Below, one piece after another: positions 38,290 to 48,167 of a DNA stretch of 64,000 nt (the first letter of the stretch is position 1; the number at the start of each line of letters is the position of its first letter). A model generated the notes under the pieces. The model had not been told where the DNA came from and did not search any database. It worked only from the letters and a program-made list of their open reading frames with translations. Origin of the DNA: Lysobacterales bacterium (GTDB taxonomy: Bacteria > Pseudomonadota > Gammaproteobacteria > Xanthomonadales > Xanthomonadaceae); assembly GCA_017302035.1 (NCBI GenBank), contig JAFLEA010000008.1, forward strand, positions 1 through 64,000, given 5' to 3'. Made by a program: the position numbers and the translations under genes.

Positions 38290-39644
38290 GCATTTTCGAC
38301 CGCGACGCCATCCGCACGTTCCGCTTCGTGCGCTGCCGCTTCAGCGCCGCCACCGGCGTGGCCGAACTGGTCTACGCCTTCGACGACGGCCCCGAGCTGG
38401 TGGAGACCGTCACCGTGCCCGGCGCGCCGTTCGACCTGGAACCGGCGCGTGCCGCCGCGGTCGAGCGCGCGCTGCGCCTGCTGCACCTGATCGCCGGGGT
38501 GAGCTACTACAAGGCCGCGGTGCCGGGCGAGATCCGGATCGACGGCTACGCCATCGACGCGGGCACCGCGGCGATGCTGGAACAGGTCTATCTCAACGGG
38601 CTGGGCGAGTTCGCCTACCGCAACGGGCTGGACCTGCGCGGGCGGATCCGGTTCCCGTTCGATGCTTCCGCGCCCGAGGCCGATGCGCCCGCGCTGGGCC
38701 TGCCGGAACGCGCGCTGGTGGCGATCGGCGGCGGCAAGGACTCGCTGGTCAGCATCGAGGCGTTGCGCGCGGCGGGCGTGGAGCAGGTCGTGACCTGGAT
38801 CGGGAATTCGCAGCTGATCCGCACCTGCGCCGAACACACCGGCCTGGCCACCCTCAACATCGGCCGCGCCCTGGCGCCTGAACTGTTCGAGATCAACCGC
38901 CAGGGCGCCTACAACGGCCATATCCCGGTGACCGCGGTGAACTCGGCGATCCTGGTGCTGGCCGCGCTGCTCACCGGCGCCGGCCAGGTGGTGTTCTCCA
39001 ACGAGCGCTCGGCCAGCTACGGCAGCCTGATCCCGGGTGCCGGCGAGGTCAACCACCAATGGTCCAAGGGCTGGGCCTTTGAGCACATGTTCGGCGAACA
39101 GGTCGAGCGCACGGTGGCCGCCGACCTGCACTACTGCTCGTTGCTGCGGCCGCTGTCGGAACTGGCGGTGGCCCGGCAGTTCGCGAAGAGCGACCACTAC
39201 GACGAGCACTTCTCCAGCTGCAACCGCAACTTCCACATCCTCGGCGAGAAGCCGGCGCAGCGCTGGTGCGGGCTGTGCCCGAAGTGCCACTTCGTGTTCC
39301 TGGCGCTGGCGCCGTTCATGTCCAAGGCGCGGCTGGTGCGGATCTTCGGCCGCAACCTGCTGGACGAGGATGCGCAGGCGCCGGGTTTCGACGCGCTGCT
39401 GGAGTACCGGGACCACAAGCCGTTCGAGTGCGTGGGCGAGGGCCGCGAATCGCGCGCGGCGCTGGCCGCGCTGGCCGCACGCGCGGACTGGCGCGAGGAT
39501 GCGTTGGTGGCACGCTTCGCCCGCGAGATCCTGCCGCAGCTGGATCCGGCGGAATTGCGGATCGAGCCGCTGCTCGAAATCGCCGGCGAGCACCGGGTGC
39601 CGGCAGCGGTGTGGGAGCGGCTGCGTGCGCGTTTCGCAGCTTGA
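38286..39644 (+). CDS. murL: UDP-N-acetyl-alpha-D-muramoyl-L-alanyl-L-glutamate epimerase
   Basis: 452 residues. In Xanthomonas oryzae MurL inverts the terminal L-Glu of UDP-MurNAc-L-Ala-L-Glu to D-Glu, replacing the glutamate racemase route. The product has an ATP-site motif like PP-loop enzymes ([17 protein letters not shown]), a central [11 protein letters not shown] block, and a Cys cluster ([10 protein letters not shown]). Adjacency to a MurD-type ligase in overlapping frames supports the assignment. ATG 38286 overlaps the previous stop. Function is by resemblance to the described family. Confidence 0.9.
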   Translation: MSIFDRDAIRTFRFVRCRFSAATGVAELVYAFDDGPELVETVTVPGAPFDLEPARAAAVERALRLLHLIAGVSYYKAAVPGEIRIDGYAIDAGTAAMLEQVYLNGLGEFAYRNGLDLRGRIRFPFDASAPEADAPALGLPERALVAIGGGKDSLVSIEALRAAGVEQVVTWIGNSQLIRTCAEHTGLATLNIGRALAPELFEINRQGAYNGHIPVTAVNSAILVLAALLTGAGQVVFSNERSASYGSLIPGAGEVNHQWSKGWAFEHMFGEQVERTVAADLHYCSLLRPLSELAVARQFAKSDHYDEHFSSCNRNFHILGEKPAQRWCGLCPKCHFVFLALAPFMSKARLVRIFGRNLLDEDAQAPGFDALLEYRDHKPFECVGEGRESRAALAALAARADWREDALVARFAREILPQLDPAELRIEPLLEIAGEHRVPAAVWERLRARFAA

Positions 39645-41025
39645 AGGCAAGCGGGTCGCGCTGTGGGGCTGGGGTCGCGAGGGCCGTGCGGCCTGGCGCG
39701 CGCTGCGCGCGCAGGCGCCGGCGCTGCCGCTGACCCTGTTCTGCAACGAGGCCGAGGCGGCGGAGGCCGCCGCCCTGGGCGACGCGCTGCTGCAGGCCCG
39801 CACCGACCCCAGCGCCGAGGCGCTGGCGAACTTCGACGTGGTGGTGAAGTCGCCCGGCATCAGCCCGTACCGGCCCGAAGCCCAGGCCGCGGCCGCGCGC
39901 GGCACCCGCTTCGTCGGCGGCACTGCGCTGTGGTTCGCCGCGCATCCGCAGGCGCGCACTCTGTGCGTGACCGGGACCAAGGGCAAGAGCACCACAACCG
40001 CGCTGCTGGCGCACCTGCTGCGCGCCGGCGGCCACTGCACCGCACTGGCCGGCAACATCGGCCTGCCGCTGCTGGAGTTGCCGGAGGCCGCGGCGGATGG
40101 GCGGCTCCCCGAGTTCTTCGCGATCGAGTTGTCCAGTTACCAGACCGGAGACGTGGCCGCCAGCGGCGTACGCCCGGAAGTGGCGTTGGTGCTGAACCTG
40201 TTTCCCGAGCACCTGGACTGGCACGGCAGCGAGACACGCTACGTCGAGGACAAGCTGGCACTGGCGACGGCGGCACGACCGCGCACGGCGGTGCTCAATG
40301 CGGCCGACCCGCGGCTGGCGCAGTTGCAGTTGCCGGACAGCCGCGTGGTCTGGTTCAACCGCGAGGACGGCTGGCACCTGCGCGGCGACGTGTTGTACCG
40401 CGGCGACGAGTGCGTGTTCGATACCGCGCCGGTGCCGCTGCCGGGCCGGCACAACCGCGGCAACCTGTGCGCGGTGCTGGCGGCGATCGAAGCGGCAGGC
40501 GTGGACGCCGCACCGCTGGCACCGGCGGCGCTGGACTTCCGGCCATTGCCGCACCGGCTGCAATGGCTGGGCGAGCGCGATGGCATCGGCTGGGTCAACG
40601 ACTCGATCAGCACCACGCCGCACGCGAGCCTGGCCGCGCTGGATTGCCACCGGGGCAGGCGCGTGGCGATCCTGCTCGGCGGGCATGATCGCGGCCTGGA
40701 CTGGACGGACTTCGCCGCGCACCTGCGCGGGGAAACGCCGGTGGCGGTGGTGACCCTGGGCGGCAATGGTCCGCGCATCCATGCCTTGCTGGAGCCGTTG
40801 GCGCGGCGGGCAGGATTCGCCCTGGAAGCGGCGGTCGACCTGCCCGATGCGGTGGCGCGCGCGCGCCGCCTGCTCGGCACTGCCGGTGGCATCGTCCTGC
40901 TTTCACCGGGTGCTCCCAGTTTCGGCGCGTATCGCGATTACACCGAGCGCGGCCGTCATTTCGCCGCGCTCGCCGGCTTCGATCCGGATTCGATCAGCAC
41001 GATCCCGGGGCTGGGCATCGCGTAG
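39625..41025 (+). CDS. murD2: UDP-N-acetylmuramoyl-L-alanine--L-glutamate ligase (MurD2-type)
   Basis: 466 residues of the Mur ligase family. The N-terminal domain ([17 protein letters not shown]) is a Rossmann-like UDP-binding fold, the P-loop is [14 protein letters not shown], then [21 protein letters not shown] and [11 protein letters not shown] as in MurD, and a C-terminal domain with [15 protein letters not shown]. MurD2 adds L-Glu rather than D-Glu and hands its product to MurL; the pairing with murL supports this over ordinary MurD. GTG 39625 is preferred (GGGAGCGG upstream) and overlaps murL by 20 bases. Confidence 0.9.
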   Translation: MRVSQLEGKRVALWGWGREGRAAWRALRAQAPALPLTLFCNEAEAAEAAALGDALLQARTDPSAEALANFDVVVKSPGISPYRPEAQAAAARGTRFVGGTALWFAAHPQARTLCVTGTKGKSTTTALLAHLLRAGGHCTALAGNIGLPLLELPEAAADGRLPEFFAIELSSYQTGDVAASGVRPEVALVLNLFPEHLDWHGSETRYVEDKLALATAARPRTAVLNAADPRLAQLQLPDSRVVWFNREDGWHLRGDVLYRGDECVFDTAPVPLPGRHNRGNLCAVLAAIEAAGVDAAPLAPAALDFRPLPHRLQWLGERDGIGWVNDSISTTPHASLAALDCHRGRRVAILLGGHDRGLDWTDFAAHLRGETPVAVVTLGGNGPRIHALLEPLARRAGFALEAAVDLPDAVARARRLLGTAGGIVLLSPGAPSFGAYRDYTERGRHFAALAGFDPDSISTIPGLGIA

Positions 41026-41440
41026 CCGGGATGGATCGGAAGCCCTTCCGCGTTTGCCGCGGCCGGGGATTGCCATTGCGAGGTATGGAGGGCCAGGGCG
41101 CCGAGCGAGCAGTCAAGCAGCGGCTGTCGTGAAGCGCCTTTTTCGGCTTGGGGCCGCTGCTGCCTGGGCGGAGATCAAAAAGCGTCGATTTCGGTGTGGG
41201 AAGGGAAAGCCAGAAAGGTACGGAGAACCCGTCCTGAGCCTGCGCTTCCCACGGCCTTGTCTGCAGAAGGCGCTTCTCGTGGTCCCATCCGAAGAAGAGG
41301 CTTCCCGCAGCACCATCCCGAGCCAGCGCTTTGGGCTTTGAGCCAGGAACCACGCCACCGGCGCCCGGCGCTCGCCGGGACGACGGCTCCATGCGGGTTC
41401 AGGGACTACACTCGCGTCCTCACACCCAGGAGGACTCGCC
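41026..41440. other. 415-base gap with a repeat copy, no convincing gene
   Basis: Between murD2 and the dienelactone hydrolase-like gene lie 415 bases. A minus-strand frame can be read across much of it but has no recognisable domain, no ribosome site and unusual composition (runs such as PLPTPK and GPKPKKA), so I do not call it. The stretch includes the second copy of the 40-base repeat at 41121-41163; the rest shows no clear structure. Confidence 0.5.
41121..41163 (-). repeat. Copy 2 of a 40-base intergenic repeat
   Basis: The reverse complement reads GCAGCAGCGGC, C, CCAAGCCGAAA, an extra four bases, CGCTTCAC, then CAGCCG, matching 34068-34106 in the opposite orientation. Both copies lie in intergenic DNA. 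Confidence 0.5.
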
Positions 41441-42241
41441 ATGCGTACTTCCCTGATCGCCATCGGCGGCCTGATCGCCGTCGCCCTGGCCGCTGCACCC
41501 GCCGCCGCCAAGCAACGCGCCGACAAGGTGGAATGGACCATCGGCCAGGACCGCTTCAGCGGCGTGCTCGTCTATGACGATGAAGGCGGCAAGCGTCCGG
41601 GCCTGGTGATGGTGCCCAACTGGATGGGCGTGACCGAGGCCGCGGTCGAGAACGCGAAGCGGATCGCCGGCGACGACTACGTGGTGCTGGTGGCCGACGT
41701 CTACGGCAGCGACAACCGGCCGACCGGTCCGGCCGAAGCCGGCAAGATCGCCGGAGCCCTGCGCGACGATCCGGCCTTGCTGCGCCAGCGCGCGCTCAAG
41801 GCGATGGAAGTGTTGCGGGCCCGGGCCGGACAGGCCCCGGTGGACCCGGCGAAGATCGGCGCACTCGGCTTCTGCTTCGGTGGCACCACGGTGCTGGAGA
41901 TGGCGCGCAGCGGCGCGGACCTGGCCGGCGTGGTCAGCCTGCATGGCGGCCTGGGCACGCCGATGCCCGTTGCTGCCGGCACCACGGTCAAGGCGCCGGT
42001 CCTGGTACTCAATGGCGCGGCCGACAAGGCGGTGAGCAACGCGGACATCGTCGGTTTCGCCGCCGAGATGGACGCGGCCGGCGCCGACTGGCAGTTCGTG
42101 AACTTCAGCGGCGCGGTGCACTGCTTCGCCGAGGCCGGTGCCGGCAACGACCCGGCCAGCAACTGCCGCTACGACGAGCGCGCCGCGCGCCGCGCCTATC
42201 GCATGCTCGGCAACTTCTTCGAGGAGCGCTTCGGGGGCTGA
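41441..42241 (+). CDS. Exported dienelactone hydrolase-family protein
   Basis: 266 residues. A Sec signal peptide (TSLIAIGGLIAVALAAAPAAA) is followed by an alpha/beta-hydrolase of the dienelactone hydrolase type. The nucleophile is Cys in GFCFGG, the acid Asp in NGAADKAVS and the His in GAVHCF, forming the DLH Cys-Asp-His triad. It is therefore probably periplasmic, unlike the cytosolic DLH of aromatic degradation, and no such pathway is nearby; substrate unknown. The AGGAGG just upstream supports ATG 41441. Confidence 0.88.
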   Translation: MRTSLIAIGGLIAVALAAAPAAAKQRADKVEWTIGQDRFSGVLVYDDEGGKRPGLVMVPNWMGVTEAAVENAKRIAGDDYVVLVADVYGSDNRPTGPAEAGKIAGALRDDPALLRQRALKAMEVLRARAGQAPVDPAKIGALGFCFGGTTVLEMARSGADLAGVVSLHGGLGTPMPVAAGTTVKAPVLVLNGAADKAVSNADIVGFAAEMDAAGADWQFVNFSGAVHCFAEAGAGNDPASNCRYDERAARRAYRMLGNFFEERFGG

Positions 42242-42259
42242 AGCCGGCGCACCGCGCGC

Positions 42260-43261
42260 TCAGTACGTGCGCTCCACCGCGTACCGGGCCAGTCCGCGCA
42301 GCGCGGCCAGGGCCTCGGACTCGGGCAATCCTGCCAGCGCCGCCTCGGCGGCGACGGCGTAGTCCAGTGCCCGGCGGCGGCTGTAGTCCAGCCCGCCGGT
42401 GGCGCGGATCGCCGCCAGCACCTCGGGCATCGCCGCGCCGTCGCCTTGCTGCACGATCGCGCGCAGGCGCTGGCGGGTGGTCTCGTCGGAATGCGCGATG
42501 GCGTGGATCAGCGGCAGGGTGGCCTTGCCTTCGGCCAGGTCGTCGCCCAGGTTCTTGCCCAGGTCGGCGGCGTCGGCGGCGTAGTCGAGCACGTCGTCGG
42601 CGATCTGGAAGGCGTAGCCCAGGGCCATGCCGTAGGCGTGCAGCGCCTGCTGGGTGGCCGCGTCGGCGCCGGAGGCCAGCGCGCCCAGGTGGGTGCCGGC
42701 GGCGAACAGCACCGCGGTCTTGCGCTCGATCACGCGCAGGTAGGCGGCCTCGTCGGTATCCGGGTTGCGCACGTGCAGCAGTTGCAGCACCTCGCCCTCG
42801 GCGATCCGGTTGGTGGTGTCGGCCAGGATCCGCATCACTTCCATCCGGTCCAGCTCGACCATCAGCTGGAAACTGCGCGAATACAGGAAGTCGCCGACCA
42901 GCACGCTGGCGGCGTTGCCCCAGATCGCGTTGGCGGTGCTGCGGCCGCGACGCAGGTCGGATTCGTCCACCACATCGTCGTGGAGCAGGGTGGAGGTGTG
43001 GATGAACTCGACGATCGCCGCCAGCTGGTGATGGTCCGCACCGGCGGCACCGGCGGTGGCTTGTCCGGCCAGCACTACCAGCATCGGCCGCAGGCGTTTG
43101 CCTCCGGCCGAGACGATGTGCTCGGCGACCTGGTTGATCAGGACCACGTCCGAGGCCAGGCGGGTGCGGATCAGTGCATCGACCGCGGCCATGTCGGCGG
43201 CGGCCAGGGCCTGAATCCGCGGCAGGCCGGCATGGGTGGGGGGGGCGGGGAGGTCGGCCAT
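42260..43261 (-). CDS. ispB: Octaprenyl/polyprenyl diphosphate synthase
   Basis: 333 residues. Trans-prenyltransferase that makes the long side chain of ubiquinone. First Asp-rich motif LLHDDVVDESD, second QIADDVLDY, with GGKRLRPMLVV and the GEVLQL block. Length and motifs match IspB. It is divergent from ssb; rplU-rpmA, often beside ispB, are absent. ATG 43261. Confidence 0.93.
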   Translation of the reverse strand: MADLPAPPTHAGLPRIQALAAADMAAVDALIRTRLASDVVLINQVAEHIVSAGGKRLRPMLVVLAGQATAGAAGADHHQLAAIVEFIHTSTLLHDDVVDESDLRRGRSTANAIWGNAASVLVGDFLYSRSFQLMVELDRMEVMRILADTTNRIAEGEVLQLLHVRNPDTDEAAYLRVIERKTAVLFAAGTHLGALASGADAATQQALHAYGMALGYAFQIADDVLDYAADAADLGKNLGDDLAEGKATLPLIHAIAHSDETTRQRLRAIVQQGDGAAMPEVLAAIRATGGLDYSRRRALDYAVAAEAALAGLPESEALAALRGLARYAVERTY

Positions 43262-43286
43262 GCGTGTCGCCTGGGAAAGTCACTGA

Positions 43287-43292
43287 ATTATA
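43287..43292 (-). promoter_or_regulatory. Possible -10 element for ispB
   Basis: A perfect TATAAT on the minus strand, 26 bases upstream of the ispB ATG, in otherwise GC-rich DNA. No clear -35 at the right distance. Confidence 0.4.
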
Positions 43293-43358
43293 AGGCGAAC
43301 CCGCGTGGTTTCCCTACATCGCCACGGGAGTCCGGGGACTGGCGCGGGGCGGGGCGGC

Positions 43359-43364
43359 TATACT
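43359..43364 (+). promoter_or_regulatory. Possible -10 element for ssb
   Basis: TATACT, 53 bases upstream of the ssb ATG in the 155-base ispB-ssb divergent gap. The -35 region is GC-rich and weak. Confidence 0.4.
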
Positions 43365-43416
43365 GCAATGGATTGCGTCCGGGCTGGGCCGGGGCAGAAC
43401 TACGGAATCCACAACT

Positions 43417-43917
43417 ATGGCGCGCGGCATCAACAAGGTGATCCTGGTCGGCAACCTCGGCAACGACCCGGACGTGAAATACACCCAGGGCGGCATGGCC
43501 GTGACCCGCATCAGCCTGGCCACCACCAGCGTGCGCAAGGACCGCGACGGCAACAGCCAGGAGCGCACCGAATGGCACCGGGTGGTGTTCTTCGGCAAGC
43601 TCGGTGAGATCGCCGGCGAGTACCTGCGCAAGGGTTCGCAGGTGTACGTCGAGGGCGAAATCCGCTACGACAAGTACACCGGCCAGGACGGGGTGGAGAA
43701 ATACACCACCGACATCGTCGCCAACGAGATGCAGATGCTCGGCGGGCGTGCCGGCGGCAGCGGCGAGGGTGGCGGCTATGCCGAGCGGGGCGAGCGCCCG
43801 CAGCGCAGCGCGCCGCCGCGGCGCGAGTCCGCTCCGGCCCAGCGTGCCCCGGCTCCGGCCGCCTCGCAGGCCGGCGGTGGCTTCGACGACTTCGCCGACG
43901 ACGACATCCCGTTCTAA
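43417..43917 (+). CDS. ssb: Single-stranded DNA-binding protein
   Basis: 166 residues: an OB-fold to about residue 115 ([44 protein letters not shown]), a Gly/Ala/Pro/Arg-rich linker, and the conserved acidic tip [10 protein letters not shown] that docks replication and repair partners. ATG 43417. Followed by a small hairpin at 43921-43934. Confidence 0.97.
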   Translation: MARGINKVILVGNLGNDPDVKYTQGGMAVTRISLATTSVRKDRDGNSQERTEWHRVVFFGKLGEIAGEYLRKGSQVYVEGEIRYDKYTGQDGVEKYTTDIVANEMQMLGGRAGGSGEGGGYAERGERPQRSAPPRRESAPAQRAPAPAASQAGGGFDDFADDDIPF

Positions 43918-43920
43918 TAC

Positions 43921-43934
43921 GCCCCTTTTGGGGC
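43921..43934 (+). terminator. Weak hairpin after ssb
   Basis: GCCCC-TTTT-GGGGC, a five-base-pair stem, begins three bases past the ssb stop. No T run follows, so it may be only a partial terminator or an RNA-end stabiliser. Confidence 0.35.
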
Positions 43935-44051
43935 CCGACCGGCGGCCCTGAATCCGCGATGGACTGCATGGCCAGGGTGGTCGTACTCCGCTAGTCTTCC
44001 GGGGGTCCGCCTGGGGCGGACGCTCCGATCCATCCAGACGGGAGGATGCAG

Positions 44052-46034
44052 ATGCTCCGGAACCGGGGTTTGGGCGCAGCACTGGCATTGTGCGCGGCAC
44101 TGGCTTGCGAGGCGGGCGTTGCCCACGCGGCGACGGTTCCGGCGGAGGTCGAGCAGTTCGTCCGGCGCGAGCAGTTCCGCGACGTGAAGCTCTCGCCCAG
44201 TGGTGCCTATCTGGCGGCCACGCTGCCGATGGAGGACCGCACCGGCCTGGTGATCCTGCGCCTGTCCGACCACGCGGTCACCGCCAAGTTCTCGCTCGGG
44301 CGCAACACCGACATCGCCTGGTTCGAATGGGTCAACGACCAGCGGGTGCTTCTGGGCGTTGCGGACAAGTACGGCATGCTCGCGCGGCCGCAGTCCACCG
44401 GCGAGGTCGTCGGTCTCGACGCCGACGGCCGCGGTGCGGAAGTGCTGGTCGGACAGCGCGTGCAGGATGGCGGCGCCGGCACCCGGATCAAGCCCAAGCA
44501 GGCCGAGCAGGTCTGGGCGCTGCTGACCGACCCGCTGCCGGAGGACGACCGCAACGTGATCCTCACCGTCGCCAACTTCGGCGAGGATGCGTATACCCGC
44601 GCCGAGCGCATGGACGTGCGCAGCGGCCGACGCGTCGTGGCCGCGAAGGTTCCGGTGCGCAACGCGCGCTTCACCACCGACCACCAGGGCGTGGTCCGGC
44701 TGGCGGTGGGCGCCGACGGTGACAACCTCAGCCGGGTCTACTATCGCGATGGCGACGGCGCCGACTGGCGGGTGATCAACGACGAAGGCCAGACCAAGCG
44801 CCGCGAGGTGCCGCTGGGCTTCTCCGCCGACGCCACGACCGTCTACCTGCAAAGCAGCGCCCCGGAGGGGCCGGACGCCATCATCGCCTGGGACGTGGCC
44901 AGCGGAGGACGGCGCGAGGTCCTGCGCGACGACCAGGCCGATCCGCATGAAATCATCTATGCCACCCGCGGACCGCGCGAACCGATCGGCGCGCTGTTCA
45001 TGGACGGCAAGCCGCGCACCGCGTTCTTCAAGCCCGATCACCCCGATGCCCGCCTGCAGCGCAGCCTCGAGGCCGCCTTCGAGGAGGAGACGGTCCGGAT
45101 CGTCTCGCGCACCACGGACGGCCGCCATGCCTTGCTGCTGGTCACCTCGGATCGCAACAGCGGCGACTATTTCAGCTTCGACACGGAGACCAAAAAGGCC
45201 GAACACCTGATCAGCCGCCGCAACTGGCTGGATCCGCTGCAGATGGCCGAGATGCGCCCCGTGGCGCTGAAGGCGCGCGATGGCACGCCGCTGCACGGAT
45301 ACCTGACCGTGCCCAGGGGAGCCGCCGCCAAGGGCCTGCCGATGGTGCTGTTGCCGCATGGCGGTCCCTACGGCGTGCAGGACACCTGGGAATTCGGCGA
45401 GGAAGCGCAGATGCTGGCCGCCGCCGGTTACGCGGTGCTGCAGGTCAACTACCGGGGTTCGGGCGGCTACGGCCATGCATTCCAGGCCGCTGGCGCCCGC
45501 CAGTGGGGCCTGGCCATGCAGGACGACCTGACCGATGCGACCCGCTGGGCGATCGCCGAGGGCATCGCCGATCCGCAGCGGATCTGCATCTACGGCGCCA
45601 GCTATGGCGCCTATGCCGCATTGATGGGCGCGGCCAAGGAGCCGTCGCTGTACCGCTGTGCGGCCGGTTATGTAGGCCTGTACGACCTGGTCACCCGTAC
45701 CCGGGCACTGGCCAAGGGCGCCCGTTCGCTGGAAACCTGGTCCGAGGACTGGATGGGCACCGACCGCGATGCGCTGGCCGCGGTGTCTCCGAACCTGTTT
45801 GCCGACCGGATCAAGGTACCCGTATTCCTGGCCGCCGGCGGCGAGGACGAGATCACCCCGATCGAGCACACCCGGATGATGGAGGCGGCGCTGAAGCGGG
45901 CCGGCGTCCCGGTCGAGACCCTGTATTACTCCAACGAGGGCCACGGGTTCTATACCCAGCCGCATCTCCAGGAGTACTACGCCAGGCTGCTGGACTTCCT
46001 GGGACGCCACATCGGACCCGGCGCGGCGCGCTGA
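44052..46034 (+). CDS. Exported S9-family (prolyl oligopeptidase-type) peptidase
   Basis: About 660 residues with a signal peptide (MLRNRGLGAALALCAALACEAG region) and an N-terminal beta-propeller-like part, then the catalytic alpha/beta hydrolase domain: Ser in YGASYGAY, Asp in AGGEDEITP and His in NEGHGFY. Such enzymes remove di/tripeptides or cleave oligopeptides in the periplasm. The start ATG 44052 is six bases from GGGAGGA; the ATG at 44046 overlaps that site. It is followed by a second S9 peptidase after the OPT transporter, suggesting linked peptide use. Confidence 0.88.
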   Translation: MLRNRGLGAALALCAALACEAGVAHAATVPAEVEQFVRREQFRDVKLSPSGAYLAATLPMEDRTGLVILRLSDHAVTAKFSLGRNTDIAWFEWVNDQRVLLGVADKYGMLARPQSTGEVVGLDADGRGAEVLVGQRVQDGGAGTRIKPKQAEQVWALLTDPLPEDDRNVILTVANFGEDAYTRAERMDVRSGRRVVAAKVPVRNARFTTDHQGVVRLAVGADGDNLSRVYYRDGDGADWRVINDEGQTKRREVPLGFSADATTVYLQSSAPEGPDAIIAWDVASGGRREVLRDDQADPHEIIYATRGPREPIGALFMDGKPRTAFFKPDHPDARLQRSLEAAFEEETVRIVSRTTDGRHALLLVTSDRNSGDYFSFDTETKKAEHLISRRNWLDPLQMAEMRPVALKARDGTPLHGYLTVPRGAAAKGLPMVLLPHGGPYGVQDTWEFGEEAQMLAAAGYAVLQVNYRGSGGYGHAFQAAGARQWGLAMQDDLTDATRWAIAEGIADPQRICIYGASYGAYAALMGAAKEPSLYRCAAGYVGLYDLVTRTRALAKGARSLETWSEDWMGTDRDALAAVSPNLFADRIKVPVFLAAGGEDEITPIEHTRMMEAALKRAGVPVETLYYSNEGHGFYTQPHLQEYYARLLDFLGRHIGPGAAR

Positions 46035-46115
46035 AACCCGGCACCGGCCGAGGGGCTGGACTTGCCCGCCTGTGGCCGATAGCGTGTCCGGCTTCACGCC
46101 AAGGGGATCAACGCG

Positions 46116-48065
46116 ATGGCCGGTTCGGCTGGAACTCCGCAACTCACCTTCCGCGCGGTCGTGCTGGCCGTCGTTCTGGCCGTGGTCCTGGCCGCCGCCA
46201 ACGCCTACCTGGGCCTGTTCGCCGGCCTGACCGTGGCCACCGCGATCCCGGCGGCGGTGGTATCGATGGGCGTGCTGCGGCTGCTGGGCGGCGGCACGAT
46301 CCTGGAGAACAACATCGTCCAGACCGGCGCCTCGGCCGGCTCCTCGATTGCCGCCGGCGTGATCTTCACCATCCCGGCGCTGGTGCTGATGGGCTACTGG
46401 CCCGACTTCAAGTACTGGTGGGTGCTGGGCATCGCCGGTCTCGGCGGCCTGCTCGGGGTGCTGTTCTCGGTGCCGCTGCGGCGGACCATGATCGTCGAGG
46501 ATCCGCTGCCGTTCCCCGAGGGCAAGGCCGCGGCCGAGGTGCTCAAGGCCGGCGAGAACCCGGGTCCGGGGCTGAAGATCCTCGGCATCTCGGCGGTCAT
46601 CGGCGGGGCGGTGAAGCTGGCCGCGGCCAACGGCCTGCGCCTGATTCCCGACAGCTGGGCAGTGGCCGGCTACTTCGCCAACAACAAGGTCATCGGCTAC
46701 CTCGGCACCGGCCTGTCGCCGGCGCTGCTGGGCGTGGGCTACATCGTGGGCCTGAACGTGGGTATCGTCGTGCTGTCCGGCGCGATCCTGTCCTGGCACA
46801 TCGCCATCCCGGTCTACCACGCCTTCTTCCTCGGCAGCGATCCGCAACTGGCCGCGTCCATCGCCGGTGCGCCGGCGGCCGATGCGGCTTTCGCGATCTG
46901 GTCGGCCAAGATCCGCTTCCTCGGCGTCGGTGCGATGCTGGTCGGCGGGGTGTGGACCCTGTTCTCGCTGCGCAAGTCGCTGCTGGCCGGGATCAGGAGC
47001 GGCTTTGCCGCCGCGCGCAAGGGCGCCGCCCAGGGCGTGAACGAGACCGACCGCGACCTGCCGATGAAGTGGATGCTGGTGGCGCTGTTGCTCTTCGTGC
47101 TGCCGCTGCTGGCGCTGTACCAGGCCATCGTCGGCCAGTGGCACGTCAGTGTGCCGATGACGATCATCATGATCGTCGCCGGCTTCCTGTTCGTGTCGGT
47201 GTCCGGCTACCTGGCCGGCCTGGTGGGCTCGTCGAACAACCCGGTCTCGGGCATCACCATCGCCACCATCCTGTTCGCCTCGGTGGTGCTGTTGCTGCTG
47301 CTCGGCGACGACGGCAAGATCCAGGTCAACGGCGCGCCGCTGGGCGCGGTGGCCGCGATCATGATCGGCGCGGTCGTGTGCTGCGCGGCGGCGGTCGGCG
47401 GCGACAACCTGCAGGACCTGAAGACCGGCTACCTGGTCGGCGCCACCCCGTGGAAGCAGCAGCTGATGCTGGGCATCGGCGCGTTCTCCTGCGCGCTGAT
47501 CATGGCCCCGGTGCTGAATCTGCTGCAGGAGGCCTACGGGATCGGTTCCAAGACCCTGCCGGCGCCGCAGGCCAACCTGATGGCCTCGGTGGCCAAGGGC
47601 CTGTTCGGCGGCCAGCTGCCGTGGACGATGATCGCCATCGGCGGTGTGGTCGGCGCACTGGTGATCGCCCTCGACGGCTGGCTGAAGTCGCGCGGCTCGC
47701 GCTTCCGCGTGCCGGTGCTGGCCGCGGCCATCGGCATCTACCTGCCGCTGGAGTTGATGGTGCCGATCTTCCTCGGCGGCCTGCTGGCACACCTGGTGGA
47801 GCGCTTCCACCAGGTCCGCGCCGACGACGAGGCCGCGCTGGACCGGGTTCATCGTCCCGGCGTGCTGTTCTCCGCCGGCCTGATCACCGGCGAGGCGCTG
47901 ATGGGCATCGCCATCGCCATCCCGATCGTGATCGCGCGCGACCCGGAGGTGCTGGCACTGCCGTTCGGCTTCGGCGCGGCCGCGCAGTGGATCGGCCTGG
48001 CGGCGCTGGCGTGGGTCGGCTGGCTGCTGTACCGCACCGGCAAGCGTGGCGAGCAGGGCGGTTGA
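46116..48065 (+). CDS. OPT-family oligopeptide transporter
   Basis: 649 residues with about 15 hydrophobic segments. The N-terminal FAGLTVATAIPAAVVSMGVLR and the IVQTGASAGSSIAAGVIFTIPAL block are typical of OPT/YSL proteins, as are the later SGYLAGLVGSSNNPVSGITIA and DLKTGYLVGATPWKQQ. Family members are proton-driven importers of oligopeptides or metal-siderophore chelates. Flanking S9 peptidases make peptides the more likely cargo. ATG 46116 is preceded by AAGGGG. Confidence 0.9.
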   Translation: MAGSAGTPQLTFRAVVLAVVLAVVLAAANAYLGLFAGLTVATAIPAAVVSMGVLRLLGGGTILENNIVQTGASAGSSIAAGVIFTIPALVLMGYWPDFKYWWVLGIAGLGGLLGVLFSVPLRRTMIVEDPLPFPEGKAAAEVLKAGENPGPGLKILGISAVIGGAVKLAAANGLRLIPDSWAVAGYFANNKVIGYLGTGLSPALLGVGYIVGLNVGIVVLSGAILSWHIAIPVYHAFFLGSDPQLAASIAGAPAADAAFAIWSAKIRFLGVGAMLVGGVWTLFSLRKSLLAGIRSGFAAARKGAAQGVNETDRDLPMKWMLVALLLFVLPLLALYQAIVGQWHVSVPMTIIMIVAGFLFVSVSGYLAGLVGSSNNPVSGITIATILFASVVLLLLLGDDGKIQVNGAPLGAVAAIMIGAVVCCAAAVGGDNLQDLKTGYLVGATPWKQQLMLGIGAFSCALIMAPVLNLLQEAYGIGSKTLPAPQANLMASVAKGLFGGQLPWTMIAIGGVVGALVIALDGWLKSRGSRFRVPVLAAAIGIYLPLELMVPIFLGGLLAHLVERFHQVRADDEAALDRVHRPGVLFSAGLITGEALMGIAIAIPIVIARDPEVLALPFGFGAAAQWIGLAALAWVGWLLYRTGKRGEQGG

Positions 48066-48167
48066 CCCCGCATGGAAGGGCGGGGGCATGACCTTCCGCC
48101 TTTGCCCGGCCGGCAGCCTGCGCCTAACATCCGCAGCTTGCCTGTCCTGCCTGCATTGGAGCCGCGG

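Noticed and set aside
40994..41392. A 132-codon minus-strand frame in the murD2-downstream gap
   Set aside because: No ribosome site, odd composition, overlaps the end of murD2 and contains the 40-base repeat; better explained as repeat DNA.
43914..48089. A 1391-codon open frame on the minus strand
   Set aside because: It is antisense to ssb's end, an S9 peptidase and the OPT transporter, all with clear motifs. Long antisense frames are common in GC-rich DNA; its product is low-complexity (His/Gln/Arg/Gly/Ala).
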